Below the pieces are notes generated by a model. It saw nothing but the letters and a program-made list of their open reading frames with translations, was not told where the DNA came from and made no database searches. The translations under genes were made by a program, and so were the position numbers. A stretch of DNA of 45,496 nt from Psychromonas arctica DSM 14288. GTDB taxonomy: Bacteria > Pseudomonadota > Gammaproteobacteria > Enterobacterales > Psychromonadaceae. The stretch spans positions 111,409 to 156,904 of the forward strand of contig NZ_KI519477.1 of assembly GCF_000482725.1 (NCBI RefSeq). The letters are read 5' to 3'. Of the stretch, positions 16,217 through 25,429 are shown piece after piece (the stretch's first letter is position 1; each line of letters begins with the position of its first letter).

Positions 16217-17965
16217 TTAATGTTGTTTTTGTTCTTTTAGAAGTTGAGCCAGCTGGACTGTTTCTTCTGTTGTTAAAATCTCACCTTGTCTTGATTTTTG
16301 TTTTAAAAACTCAATTCGTTGGGTCAGGTGCAATGATAAAAAATTATCTAATATGTCGAAAAATACTTGTTCGTATTTATCTTCTTGTACTTGGTTATTC
16401 CAAGTTGCTAAAGCAATTAGTTGCTTTTCTTGTGGCTGTTCGCGCCAGTGTTCTAATAGTAGACCTGTAGAGAGATGGGGTGTGTCTCTACAAATTTCAA
16501 GTAGTGAATTTAAAAGAGTTAAGCCGGGTATTTGCATTTCTTTAAATTCAGGTATTTCATCTAACTGATAGGCCATTTGAGGATTTTGTAGCAGTAATGA
16601 AATAGCTAAACGCATTGGTGTTATTTTTTTTGATGTTGGCCTTTTTTCAAGCTTCGTTGGAGCAGGTAAAAGCTTTTTTAAGCCTTCTTTTTCAATGCCT
16701 AACAAGCTAATTAAGCGGGTTTCCATCATTTGTCTAAATACTGAATCAGGCAGTTTTGTTAACAACGGGATAGCTAGCTGAGCTAGTTTAGACTTGCTAT
16801 CGGCACTGCGCATATCAACCTGTGTAAGCAGATGCTGATATAAAAAATCTGATAACGGCATTGCTTGATCAACCAGTTTTTCAAAAAATGCTTTGCCTTC
16901 TTTTTGTACTAGGCTATCTGGATCTTCACCGTCAGGCAAGAACATAAAGCGTAATGTTCGACCATCTTGAATAGAGGGGAGGGCGTTTTCAAGGGCCCGC
17001 CATGCTGCAGTTCGTCCCGCACTATCACCATCAAAACAGCAAATAACCTCACTGGTTTGTCTAAACAATAATTGAATATGGTCAGGTGTGGTGGCCGTCC
17101 CTAAAGAAGCAACTGCATAGTGAATATCGAACTGCCCTAGCGCAACAACATCCATATAGCCTTCAACGACTAAAATGCGTTTTACGTCTTTTTCATGTTG
17201 TTTAACTTGATACAAGCCATAAAGCTCTTTGCCTTTATGGAAAATAGGGGTTTCCGGTGAATTTAAATATTTTGGTGTCGTATCATCAAAAACACGCCCG
17301 CCAAAGCCGATTACTCGACCACGTCTGTCTAGAATAGGGAACATTAAGCGGTCACGGAAACGGTCGTAGCTGCCGCCACTGTCTTTGCTGATTAGCATGC
17401 CAGCATCAATCAACTGTTGTTCTAATTGTTTGTTGATAGCGAATTTTTTGCGCACTTCATCCCAGCCATCTGGGGCATAACCGATTTGAAAATGTTTAGT
17501 TGTTTCACCCGACAAGCCTCTACTTTTTAAGTAGTCTATGACTTTTTTACTGTGCTTATGTGTACGTAATTGTTGTTGATAAAAGCGGGTGATGTCAGCC
17601 ATTAGTTGATAAAGATCTTTTCTATCGACATAACTGGTTGCCGGTTGACTATGTCCTGACTCTTCACGTGGTACTTCAATGGATAATTGCTCTGCGAGTA
17701 CTTCTACGGCATCTACAAATTCAATTCCGTCGTAATCCATGAGGAAGGAAACGACATTGCCGCTGACCCCACAATTAAAACAATGGTAAAACTGTTTATC
17801 TGAACTGACTGAAAATGAAGAGTTATTGCTACCATTATGGAATGGGCAACATGCACGATAATCTTTTCCTTTTTTTCTCAATTTTACGCGGCTATCAATT
17901 ACATCAACGATATCGGTGCGAGAAATCAGATCGTCAATGAAATTTTTGGGAATGCGGCCGGCCAT
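16217..17965 (-). CDS. dnaG: DNA primase
   Basis: The 582-residue length is normal. The N-terminal zinc-binding domain has C40, H43, C62 and C65. The catalytic TOPRIM core carries EGYMD (268-272) and the metal-binding DGD (312-314, in FDGDSAGRTA). The C-terminal ~140 residues are the DnaB-helicase-binding domain, which is poorly conserved as usual. The enzyme makes RNA primers for replication. It lies 95 bases upstream of rpoD and is separated from yqeY by a terminator-like hairpin, so dnaG-rpoD expression probably depends partly on read-through or a separate promoter. Confidence 0.97.
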   Translation of the reverse strand: MAGRIPKNFIDDLISRTDIVDVIDSRVKLRKKGKDYRACCPFHNGSNNSSFSVSSDKQFYHCFNCGVSGNVVSFLMDYDGIEFVDAVEVLAEQLSIEVPREESGHSQPATSYVDRKDLYQLMADITRFYQQQLRTHKHSKKVIDYLKSRGLSGETTKHFQIGYAPDGWDEVRKKFAINKQLEQQLIDAGMLISKDSGGSYDRFRDRLMFPILDRRGRVIGFGGRVFDDTTPKYLNSPETPIFHKGKELYGLYQVKQHEKDVKRILVVEGYMDVVALGQFDIHYAVASLGTATTPDHIQLLFRQTSEVICCFDGDSAGRTAAWRALENALPSIQDGRTLRFMFLPDGEDPDSLVQKEGKAFFEKLVDQAMPLSDFLYQHLLTQVDMRSADSKSKLAQLAIPLLTKLPDSVFRQMMETRLISLLGIEKEGLKKLLPAPTKLEKRPTSKKITPMRLAISLLLQNPQMAYQLDEIPEFKEMQIPGLTLLNSLLEICRDTPHLSTGLLLEHWREQPQEKQLIALATWNNQVQEDKYEQVFFDILDNFLSLHLTQRIEFLKQKSRQGEILTTEETVQLAQLLKEQKQH

Positions 17966-18100
17966 TGTGAGTCCTATTGATAAAAGAGGCTAGTATACTC
18001 GTTGTGGTTAAAAGTACACAATAGTTGTTAATACTGATTACAATTAATAGATGAATAAATAATAGAGGGATTTAATATTTTATACAGATCAAAACAAAAA

Positions 18101-18130
18101 AACCTCAGACTTAATTATTAAGCTGAGGCT
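18101..18130 (-). terminator. terminator between yqeY and dnaG
   Basis: CCTCAG and CTTAA on one side pair with TTAAG and CTGAGG on the other, with one bulged A, and T7 follows on the minus strand. In E. coli a partial terminator between rpsU and dnaG lowers primase expression; this hairpin could do the same. Confidence 0.75.
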
Positions 18131-18156
18131 TTTTAATCAAAAAAGATGGACAGGGT

Positions 18157-18600
18157 TTATTTCAAGTGAGCTCTTACAAGACCACTTACTGAACCCATAT
18201 CCGCTCTTCCTTGTATCTCTTTTTGGAGTATCCCCATCACTTTACCCATATCTTGCATGCCTTGTGCATCAACTGCTGCAATAGCTTGCTTAATATGTGC
18301 TTCAACTTCTTCCGAAGTGAGTGCTTGAGGTAAAAACTCTTCTAAAATAACAAGTTCCATTTTTTCTATATCTACAAGATCAGTACGGTCAGCTTTTTCA
18401 AACTGCGAGATTGAATCTTTACGCTGTTTTACTGATTTAACAACCACTGCAGTTACAGCGTCGTTATCCAATTCAACTTTGTCATCGAGTTCAATCTGCT
18501 TCACAGCAGCAATTAATGAGCGGATAGTCTTTAAACGGACTTTATCCTTAGCGCGCATTGCAAGCTTTTGTTCTTCTTGTAATCTTGTTTTTATAGACAT
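18157..18600 (-). CDS. yqeY: GatB/YqeY domain-containing protein
   Basis: The 147-residue protein matches YqeY throughout: KTRLQEEQKLAMRAKDKVRLKTIR at the start, VVKSVKQRKDSISQFEKADR in the middle, and a C-terminal helical domain (MQDMGKVMGIL, VSGLVRAHLK). The fold resembles the tail of the GatB amidotransferase subunit, which suggests tRNA binding; its own role is not settled. It lies 18 bases after rpsU in the same operon, as in many gammaproteobacteria. E. coli lacks it at this place. Confidence 0.92.
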   Translation of the reverse strand: MSIKTRLQEEQKLAMRAKDKVRLKTIRSLIAAVKQIELDDKVELDNDAVTAVVVKSVKQRKDSISQFEKADRTDLVDIEKMELVILEEFLPQALTSEEVEAHIKQAIAAVDAQGMQDMGKVMGILQKEIQGRADMGSVSGLVRAHLK

Positions 18601-18618
18601 TGGAAACCTTTATCTATT

Positions 18619-18834
18619 CTAGTATAGACGAACGCGACGAGCGTTATCACGAGAAAGTTTTTTCAAGTGACGTTTAACAGCTGCTGCTTTAGCGCGTTTG
18701 CGAACTGTAGTAGGTTTTTCAAAGAATTCACGCTTACGTGTTTCTGCTAAGATACCTGCTTTTTCACAAGAACGTTTAAAACGACGTAGTGCTACGTCAA
18801 ATGGTTCGTTTTCACGAAGTTTAATTACTGGCAT
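18619..18834 (-). CDS. rpsU: 30S ribosomal protein S21
   Basis: The true start is the ATG at 18834 ([20 protein letters not shown]...), giving 71 residues as in E. coli. An upstream in-frame ATG would add 15 residues absent from the family. The protein is very basic ([18 protein letters not shown]) and binds near the anti-Shine-Dalgarno region of 16S rRNA. It is the first gene of the macromolecular synthesis operon and is divergent from tsaD. Confidence 0.97.
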   Translation of the reverse strand: MPVIKLRENEPFDVALRRFKRSCEKAGILAETRKREFFEKPTTVRKRAKAAAVKRHLKKLSRDNARRVRLY

Positions 18835-18894
18835 ATGCCTATTACCTTTATGGTTACGGTCGTAAATTGACCAGTGCATTTAAATTGGTGCGAG

Positions 18895-18924
18895 ATTTTA
18901 ATCCTATTTGGGGGATAATGTAAA
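18895..18924 (-). promoter_or_regulatory. sigma-70 promoter for rpsU-yqeY-dnaG-rpoD
   Basis: On the minus strand TTTACA (18919-18924) and TAAAAT (18895-18900) are separated by 18 bases. A leader of about 54 bases would result before the rpsU ATG. No better pair is seen in the divergent region. Confidence 0.55.
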
Positions 18925-19125
18925 GAAATTCCGCATTAATTTTAATTAATAAAGTATAAAGATCCCAATGATCTTCAGATCTGCATTTTATAATCAAGAT
19001 CGACAAAAAAAGCAATCTTAAGTGTACTTTTCCGTTAGAATGCGTTTAATTTTTTATTGTATCCTCTATTTTATTTAATTAGCTTAATTAATGAGCTGAT
19101 TGTTTTAGCTATAAGGTTGTTTATT

Positions 19126-20160
19126 ATGCGCATTTTAGGCATTGAAACGTCATGTGATGAAACAGGTATTGCTGTTTATGACGATCAACAAGGTTTGTTA
19201 TCTCACCAATTATATAGTCAGGTGAAATTACACGCTGATTATGGTGGTGTTGTTCCTGAGTTAGCGTCACGTGACCATGTTCGTAAAACAATTCCGCTGA
19301 TCAAAGATGCTTTGAAACTCGCTAATTGCACTAAAGATGATATTGATGCCATTGCTTATACCGCAGGGCCAGGATTAGTAGGCGCATTATTAGTCGGTTC
19401 TTGTATTGGCCGAAGCTTAGCCTACGCATGGGGTAAACCTGCAATAGCAGTGCATCACATGGAAGGTCACTTACTCGCGCCTATGTTAGAAGAACATAAA
19501 CCTGATTTTCCCTTTGTCGCATTGCTCGTATCAGGTGGTCATACCTTATTAGTGCAAGTTGATGCTATTGGTGAATACACCTTATTAGGTGAAAGTATTG
19601 ATGATGCTGCGGGTGAAGCATTTGATAAAACAGCTAAATTGTTAGGGTTGGATTACCCAGGTGGACCGCGTTTAGCTAAAATGGCTGAGCAAGGTGTAGC
19701 GGGGCGTTTTAAGTTTCCGCGCCCAATGACTGATAGACCTGGCTTAGACTTTAGCTTTAGTGGTTTAAAAACGTCTGCCGCGGTAACGATTGCGCGTGAA
19801 GGAAAAGATGGTCAGACACAAGCTGATATTGCTTATGCATTTCAAGAAGCTGTGATTGATACGATTGCGATAAAGTGTAAACGAGCCTTAAAACAGACTG
19901 GTTTGAAGCGTTTGGTGGTTGCCGGTGGAGTAAGTGCTAACACGGCTTTACGTGAGCAGCTTGCGGCTACGATGAAAAAGTTGGGTGGTGAAGTGTTCTA
20001 CCCTCGTAGTGAATTTTGTACTGATAATGGTGCGATGATTGCCTATGCTGGAATGCAACGTTTAAAAGCTGGGCATACGCAAGGTTTGGAAATAAAAGCA
20101 AAACCACGCTGGCCGTTACAAGATCTGCAGAGTGTTAATGAGTCAGCTGATAATCTTTAG
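19126..20160 (+). CDS. tsaD: tRNA t6A37 threonylcarbamoyltransferase subunit
   Basis: I start at the ATG at 19126 ([14 protein letters not shown]...), preceded by AAGG. The longer frame upstream adds a hydrophobic stretch foreign to the family. The 344 residues belong to the Kae1/TsaD ASKHA fold: [14 protein letters not shown], metal-binding HHMEGH (about 112-117), [18 protein letters not shown] and VVAGGVSAN. With TsaB and TsaE it transfers the threonylcarbamoyl group from TC-AMP to A37 of tRNAs that read ANN codons. It is divergent from rpsU, as in E. coli. TsaE lies 2 kb away in this window. Confidence 0.97.
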   Translation: MRILGIETSCDETGIAVYDDQQGLLSHQLYSQVKLHADYGGVVPELASRDHVRKTIPLIKDALKLANCTKDDIDAIAYTAGPGLVGALLVGSCIGRSLAYAWGKPAIAVHHMEGHLLAPMLEEHKPDFPFVALLVSGGHTLLVQVDAIGEYTLLGESIDDAAGEAFDKTAKLLGLDYPGGPRLAKMAEQGVAGRFKFPRPMTDRPGLDFSFSGLKTSAAVTIAREGKDGQTQADIAYAFQEAVIDTIAIKCKRALKQTGLKRLVVAGGVSANTALREQLAATMKKLGGEVFYPRSEFCTDNGAMIAYAGMQRLKAGHTQGLEIKAKPRWPLQDLQSVNESADNL

Positions 20161-20202
20161 TGCTATTAAAGCGCTAAAAAAGTAATTATTAAAGAGAATA
20201 CT

Positions 20203-20236
20203 AAGGCCTTGCAATGTAAGTTGTAAGGCCTTTTTT
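20203..20236 (+). terminator. tsaD terminator
   Basis: A 12-bp stem with one G-U pair (AAGGCCTTGCAA with TTGTAAGGCCTT), a 6-base loop and T8 make a strong rho-independent terminator at the end of tsaD. Confidence 0.88.
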
Positions 20237-20255
20237 ATGCATTAAATAAACCTTT

Positions 20256-20318
20256 ATTACTACGCATCTTTTGATAATTACTACGCGTCTTTTGATAATT
20301 GTTAGGCATCTCTTGGTA
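20256..20318 (-). repeat. three 21-bp tandem copies of the queG 3' end
   Basis: Units lie at 20256-20276, 20277-20297 and 20298-20318. The third is the actual end of queG (coding LPRDA-stop). The two beyond it read LSKDA-stop in the same frame. The first two differ from each other by one base and from the third by several, so the outer pair is the more recent duplication. Confidence 0.75.
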
Positions 20319-21525
20319 ACCCTTTTTTTACCGCATTAATTAAACGTTTATTTAAACGGTCAATACTGATTGGCATGTTTTGTTGTTGTTCGGTTAATGC
20401 CCATTGAATATGTTCATTAACGATCTCATCATCACTTAATTCAAGTTTATTTTGTAAAGCGGTAATGGTTTCGATACTGCTTGGCGCATTGCCTAAAGCA
20501 ACGGCGATATTTCTTAACCAGCGTTGGTGCCCAATCCTTCGAATTGGCGAGCCTTCCGTATTTTTTAAAAAAGTAGTCTCGGACCAATTAAATAAGGTTA
20601 TTAGTGATTGGTTTTGTAAAAAGTCTTTTGCTTGATAGTCCGATTCTTGCGTTGTTTCTGCAAAGCGATTCCAAGGACAAATCAACTGACAGTCATCGCA
20701 GCCATAAATACGATTTCCTATCGCTTTACGAAACTCTACTGGGATTGCACCATATAATTCAATGGTTAGATAAGAGATACAACGTCTGCCATCAACGACG
20801 TAAGGGGCTACAATTGCTTGAGTTGGGCAGATTGTCATGCAGGCGACACATTGCCCGCATTCAGCTGTTTGCGCTTGGTCTGTGGGTAAAGGTAAATCAA
20901 TTAATAGTTCCCCAATAAAAAACCATGAACCTGCATCTTTATCAAGTAATAGTGAGTGCTTACCAGTCCAACCCAGTCCCGCTTTTTCTGCTAATGGTCT
21001 TTCTAATATTGGTGCGCTATCAACGAAAGGGCGAAAGCCTAAATCGCTAAATTCACTTTGAATTTTATCTCCGAGCTGTTTTAATTTTTTACGTAACACC
21101 TTATGGTAATCTCTGCCTAAAGCGTAACGGCTGATATAAGCGAGATCTTTATCTTCTAAGTTGGAGGCAAATTGTGCCTCTTCAGGTAAGTAATCCATGC
21201 GTACTGAAATAACGCGTAAAGTGCCAGGTAATAATTGATCGGGACGGGCACGCATCATGCCATGTTTTGCCATGTAATCCATTTCGCCGTGGTACTGGTT
21301 ATCTAACCAAGTTTGTAAGTTAGCTTCCTGATCTTTTAAGTCAATATCACTAATGCCTACCTTTTGAAAACCTAACTCCTTGCCCCATGATTTAATTTTT
21401 TTAGCAAGTGCCCTAAGCTCTGTTTCAGAAAGGTCGGTACTTTTAGCCGTGGAAATGTCATCTGAAGGAGTAGATGAAATTGCATTTGTAAGTGATGAAG
21501 GGGCGCTTGGTTGAGTATTTTTCAT
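20302..21525 (-). CDS. queG: epoxyqueuosine reductase
   Basis: The 407-residue protein catalyses the last step of queuosine synthesis, reducing epoxyqueuosine in tRNA with a cobalamin cofactor and two [4Fe-4S] clusters. The cobalamin and active-site region includes YHGEMDYMAKH and FVDSAPILERPLAEKAGLGW. Cluster motifs are CGQCVACMTICPTQAI and CDDCQLICPWNRF, with one more Cys in RRCISYL. The C-terminal HEAT-like part is present. The first ~35 residues are a Ser/Thr-rich extension not needed by the family; a later start is possible but no better ATG is seen. It is divergent from tsaE. Confidence 0.95.
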   Translation of the reverse strand: MKNTQPSAPSSLTNAISSTPSDDISTAKSTDLSETELRALAKKIKSWGKELGFQKVGISDIDLKDQEANLQTWLDNQYHGEMDYMAKHGMMRARPDQLLPGTLRVISVRMDYLPEEAQFASNLEDKDLAYISRYALGRDYHKVLRKKLKQLGDKIQSEFSDLGFRPFVDSAPILERPLAEKAGLGWTGKHSLLLDKDAGSWFFIGELLIDLPLPTDQAQTAECGQCVACMTICPTQAIVAPYVVDGRRCISYLTIELYGAIPVEFRKAIGNRIYGCDDCQLICPWNRFAETTQESDYQAKDFLQNQSLITLFNWSETTFLKNTEGSPIRRIGHQRWLRNIAVALGNAPSSIETITALQNKLELSDDEIVNEHIQWALTEQQQNMPISIDRLNKRLINAVKKGLPRDA

Positions 21526-22082
21526 TGTTAGCTTTATATCAAAAGGTGAAAGGGATGGGCTCAGATTCTGTATAAAGTAGAGTTTAACATACTCTGGTCA
21601 GTATTTTGTTAGCACGCTTAGGTTACTTTGAAATAATCTGATTATTATTTTATAGTATTGTTTTATAATGTTTTTATCTGGATCAGTAAGGTTGCATTAT
21701 TATTAATGGCGTGAGCCTTAATTGTGTCTGTCTGTGTCTATGTTTGGATACCAGTCCAGTTATCGAGTTTAAATTAACTTACTCGGATTGTTCTCAAAGG
21801 GCTTAGCCATATCGCTATAGAATATGTAGTTAAGGGCTATGCGTTGAAGCAGATACGGTGAAAAATAGACATGTTGGTTAGCTTTGTTTAGCACCAATTG
21901 ACTTTATATAGTCTATGATAATAATGTTTTTTAGCTTGTGGTGGCTAGAGGTGGTATGCGGGATATGCTTTCTGGTACTATTAGAAACGGTAGCTTTATG
22001 CCATTTATTTATTAAGTGACTCTTTTTACAGAGATCGTTAATAATGAGAACTATCAACCATATTGGAAGTCAGTAAAAAGAA
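21526..22082. other. 557-bp intergenic region between queG and tsaE; nnr absent
   Basis: In E. coli and many relatives nnr (NAD(P)HX repair) lies between queG and tsaE. Here no nnr frame or recognisable remnant is seen. TTGACT at 21898-21903 with AT-rich sequence 15-17 bases downstream (around 21919-21926) is a weak candidate promoter for the tsaE operon. Nothing else is evident. Confidence 0.5.
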
Positions 22083-22541
22083 ATGTCTACTTTATTAAAA
22101 GAAAAACTACAGGATGCAGACCAAACAGTTTTGTTTGGTAAACGTTTAAGTCAAGCCTGTGAACTCGCTACCTGTATTTATTTACACGGAGATTTAGGCG
22201 CGGGTAAAACAACATTAACGCGTGGTTTTATTCAAGGCTTAGGTCATCAAGGTAACGTTAAAAGCCCTACATATACTTTAGTTGAGCCTTATGAATTGGC
22301 AGATTGGCAGGTTTATCATTTTGACTTATACCGTTTATCGGACCCTGAAGAGTTAGAGTTTATGGGTATTCGTGATTATTTTGGTGATTCAAGTCATTGT
22401 TTAGTTGAATGGCCTGAGCGTGGTATTGGATTTTTGCCGCCTCCAGATTTAGATTTAACATTGGTTTATATTGATGACCAACGTGAAGTCACTTTACAAG
22501 CAAATACTGAAATTGGATTAAGAGTATTGAAAAATTTATGA
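22083..22541 (+). CDS. tsaE: tRNA t6A synthesis ATPase
   Basis: The 152-residue protein has a Walker A motif (GDLGAGKTTLTRGF, about 38-51), the switch-like SPTYTLVEPY and DLYRL, and VEWPERG with the conserved Glu and Trp. It is the ATPase that drives cycling of the TsaB-TsaD complex. Its stop overlaps the amiB start by four bases (ATGA), so they are translationally coupled. It is the first gene of the tsaE-amiB-mutL-miaA-hfq-hflX operon-like run. Confidence 0.96.
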   Translation: MSTLLKEKLQDADQTVLFGKRLSQACELATCIYLHGDLGAGKTTLTRGFIQGLGHQGNVKSPTYTLVEPYELADWQVYHFDLYRLSDPEELEFMGIRDYFGDSSHCLVEWPERGIGFLPPPDLDLTLVYIDDQREVTLQANTEIGLRVLKNL

Positions 22542-25411
22542 TAGCGCAGGAAAAAAAGCCCGGTTCAGTTAAGACTTTATCGTCTTCAATCAAATTAACA
22601 CGATTAACATCAGTGTTATGTTTGCTGTGCTTTGTATTTATATTACAAAGCATTAGTTTTAATGTCTCTGCTGCTCAAAAGAATGAGCTCAAAGGGGTAC
22701 GAACTTGGCCATCTCCTGATAATACGCGCATTGTATTAGATCTTGCTCAAAAACCCGATTATGAAACCCATTATCTGACACATCCAGACCGCCTAGTGGT
22801 GGACTTAAAAACCACCAATAACAAAGCAAACTTAAAAAAGATTAGCAATAAAGGTGTGTTGATCAAAAATATTCGTGAAAGTGCGAGTGGTGAAAGTGGC
22901 ACATTCCGTTTAGTTGTTGATTTAAAAAGAGCCAGTAAAGCGAAAGTTTTTAGTTTACGACCAGCAAAACCCTATGGACACCGCTTAGTCATCGACCTGC
23001 CAAATATTGTTACCAAGGTACCAAAAAGTATTGCTGCTGTGCCAAATGGCCGCGATATTATTATTGCTGTTGATGCAGGACATGGTGGTGACGACCCCGG
23101 TGCATTAGGTAAATATACCTACGAAAAAAAAGTCACTCTACAAATTGCTAAACGTTTAAAAGCTAAAATTGATTCACAAAAAGGAATGCAGTCTTTTTTA
23201 ATTAGGACTGGTGATTATTTTGTTAATTTGAATAAACGCTCTGAAATTGCACGAAAAGGAAAAGCTGACTTCCTCGTTTCCATCCATGCCGATGGTTTTA
23301 CTTCAAGCCAACCTAGAGGGGCTTCCGTATGGGTATTATCAAACCGTAGAGCAACCACTGAATTAGGTCGCTGGATGGAAAAACACGAAGCGCACTCTGA
23401 ATTATTAGGAGGGGCTGGTGATATTATTCAAGATTCGGATAGTGTGCCATTTCTGAATAAAATGTTATTGGACATGTCGATGGGTAATACCATGGGCGTA
23501 GGTTATACGATAGGTGATTTAGTGACGATGGAGCTTTCTAAAGTCACTCAAATGCATAAGAAAAAACCTGTGCATGCGAGCCTAGCGGTGCTTAAGTCGC
23601 CAGATATTCCTTCTATTTTAGTAGAAGCAGGTTTTATTACTAACCGCACTGAAGAACGCTTATTAAACCAAGCTGAGTTTCAAAATAAAATTGCGAGTGC
23701 TGTTTATAAAGGAATTTATAAGCATTTTAACGACAAACCACCTCAAGGTAGTCTATTCGCTCAGAAAAAACGTGCGATTAAACATACCGTAAGAAGTGGA
23801 GAGTCTTTATCGGTATTAGCAAGACGCTATAGTGTAACGAGTAATGAACTTAAATCATTTAATCATTTAAAATCGAATTCATTACGAATTGGTCAAGTGT
23901 TAAGTATTCCACCTAATTATCAAGTTGCTGCAAATGAGCCAACGAGCCAACAGATCGCGGCGCCGGTCAAAAGAAAAGCACAAACTCATGTTGTAAAACG
24001 TGGTGAATCATTATCTTTGATTGCAGCTAAATACCAACAAAGTACAAAAACATTAGCTGAATACAATCAATTGCGTTCGACAATCTTAGCGATTGGACAA
24101 AAGATTAATATTCCCGGTGATGTTCTAACTAGTATCGCATCAACCTCGCCAGTGAATACGCCTAAACCTGTGACTCAACGACTGCTGCAAAAAGAACAAG
24201 TTCATCAAGTTAAACGGGGTGAGTCCTTGTCTGTGATTGCTAGCCAATATGATAAAAGCATTGCTCAGTTAATGTCTTATAACAAGTTACAGCGTTCATC
24301 ATTACAAGTTGGCCAAAAAATTAAGATACCCGGTGTCTATATTGAAGTCGCAACTACTGCAACACCAAGTGTACAAGCACCCATTGTTACAACTCCCGAG
24401 GTACATAAAGTACAACGTGGTGAGTCGTTATCTGTGATTGCTAGCCAGTACAATAAAAGCATTGCTGAAATTAAAGATTATAACGACTTAAAAACGACGA
24501 CCTTGTTTGTTGGCCAGAAGCTAAAACTTTCTGAACAACAGAAACCTGCATTAGCTGCCGCTGAACCAAAACAATCACAACAGGAAAATAAGGTTATCAA
24601 AGCGCAAACGCATAAAGTGCAACGTGGTGAGTCTTTATCTGCGATCGCACAAAAATATGCATCCACAACGGCGCAACTAAAACAATATAACAACCTTAAA
24701 AGTACGTCTTTACTGATTGGTCAAAAAATAAAAATTCCAGGTAATCAACAACAAATTGCTACTCCACGACCGGACCTTATTTACCGTGTTAAAAGTGGTG
24801 ACTCGTTATCGGTGATTGCAAGTCAATATGACATGAGCACAAAAACACTAAAAGATTATAATCAATTAAAGTCTAGCAGTTTACGTGTGGGACAAAAAAT
24901 TAACGTCCCGGGGACGACGGCGGTTGCCGTTAAAAAAGTTGTAGTGCCTACTCAGCATAAGGTCAGTAGTGGTGAATCATTATCTGTGATTGCTGAAAAA
25001 TATGATCGCACTTCAAAGCAATTTAAAGCCTATAACAATTTAAGTTCTTCTCGCCTATTAGTCGGGCAGGTACTAAACATACCCAGTGCGGACTATGTCA
25101 GCCCCTCTTTGCCTGAATCGCATAAGGTGAAAAGTGGTGAATCGCTGTCAGTTATCGCCTATCAGTATGGAACAACGTCAGAGCAACTGAAACTGTATAA
25201 TAAGTTACGCTCAAGTACCTTATTTGTTGGCCAAGTATTAAGGATCCCAACACAAAAAGTGCAACAAACAGAACACAAAGTGCGCAGTGGGGAATCTTTA
25301 TCGGTTATTGCCCAGCGTTATGGCACCACAACCACTGCCATTAAATCAACCAATAATCTACGTTCTAATTCACTGGCCGTTGGGCAAGTGCTTACTATCC
25401 CTATCAGCTAG
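22538..25411 (+). CDS. amiB: N-acetylmuramoyl-L-alanine amidase with nine LysM repeats
   Basis: The 957-residue protein has a signal segment (about 25-46), an AMIN domain (about 50-150), an Amidase_3 zinc domain (about 172-390) and a long LysM tail. Catalytic marks are VDAGHGGDDPGALG, SIHADG and LVEAGFITN. Nine LysM units begin near 23782, 23984, 24200, 24401, 24608, 24779, 24953, 25118 and 25271, each with a (R/S)GESLS-type core and a GQ...IP end. It cleaves the peptide side chain from murein during cell separation. E. coli AmiB is about 445 residues without LysM, and related marine genera usually have a few. The repeats likely tether it to septal peptidoglycan. Confidence 0.95.
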   Translation: MIAQEKKPGSVKTLSSSIKLTRLTSVLCLLCFVFILQSISFNVSAAQKNELKGVRTWPSPDNTRIVLDLAQKPDYETHYLTHPDRLVVDLKTTNNKANLKKISNKGVLIKNIRESASGESGTFRLVVDLKRASKAKVFSLRPAKPYGHRLVIDLPNIVTKVPKSIAAVPNGRDIIIAVDAGHGGDDPGALGKYTYEKKVTLQIAKRLKAKIDSQKGMQSFLIRTGDYFVNLNKRSEIARKGKADFLVSIHADGFTSSQPRGASVWVLSNRRATTELGRWMEKHEAHSELLGGAGDIIQDSDSVPFLNKMLLDMSMGNTMGVGYTIGDLVTMELSKVTQMHKKKPVHASLAVLKSPDIPSILVEAGFITNRTEERLLNQAEFQNKIASAVYKGIYKHFNDKPPQGSLFAQKKRAIKHTVRSGESLSVLARRYSVTSNELKSFNHLKSNSLRIGQVLSIPPNYQVAANEPTSQQIAAPVKRKAQTHVVKRGESLSLIAAKYQQSTKTLAEYNQLRSTILAIGQKINIPGDVLTSIASTSPVNTPKPVTQRLLQKEQVHQVKRGESLSVIASQYDKSIAQLMSYNKLQRSSLQVGQKIKIPGVYIEVATTATPSVQAPIVTTPEVHKVQRGESLSVIASQYNKSIAEIKDYNDLKTTTLFVGQKLKLSEQQKPALAAAEPKQSQQENKVIKAQTHKVQRGESLSAIAQKYASTTAQLKQYNNLKSTSLLIGQKIKIPGNQQQIATPRPDLIYRVKSGDSLSVIASQYDMSTKTLKDYNQLKSSSLRVGQKINVPGTTAVAVKKVVVPTQHKVSSGESLSVIAEKYDRTSKQFKAYNNLSSSRLLVGQVLNIPSADYVSPSLPESHKVKSGESLSVIAYQYGTTSEQLKLYNKLRSSTLFVGQVLRIPTQKVQQTEHKVRSGESLSVIAQRYGTTTTAIKSTNNLRSNSLAVGQVLTIPIS

Positions 25412-25429
25412 TACTGCGAGTGTAAAAGC

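Noticed and set aside
19057-19125. Extended start of tsaD with a hydrophobic leader
   Set aside because: The family begins at [12 protein letters not shown]; the upstream frame is the intergenic promoter region read as protein.
22082-25411. Possible CRISPR or DNA tandem repeat in amiB
   Set aside because: The periodicity comes from LysM protein repeats with variable spacing and diverged DNA; there are no constant spacers.
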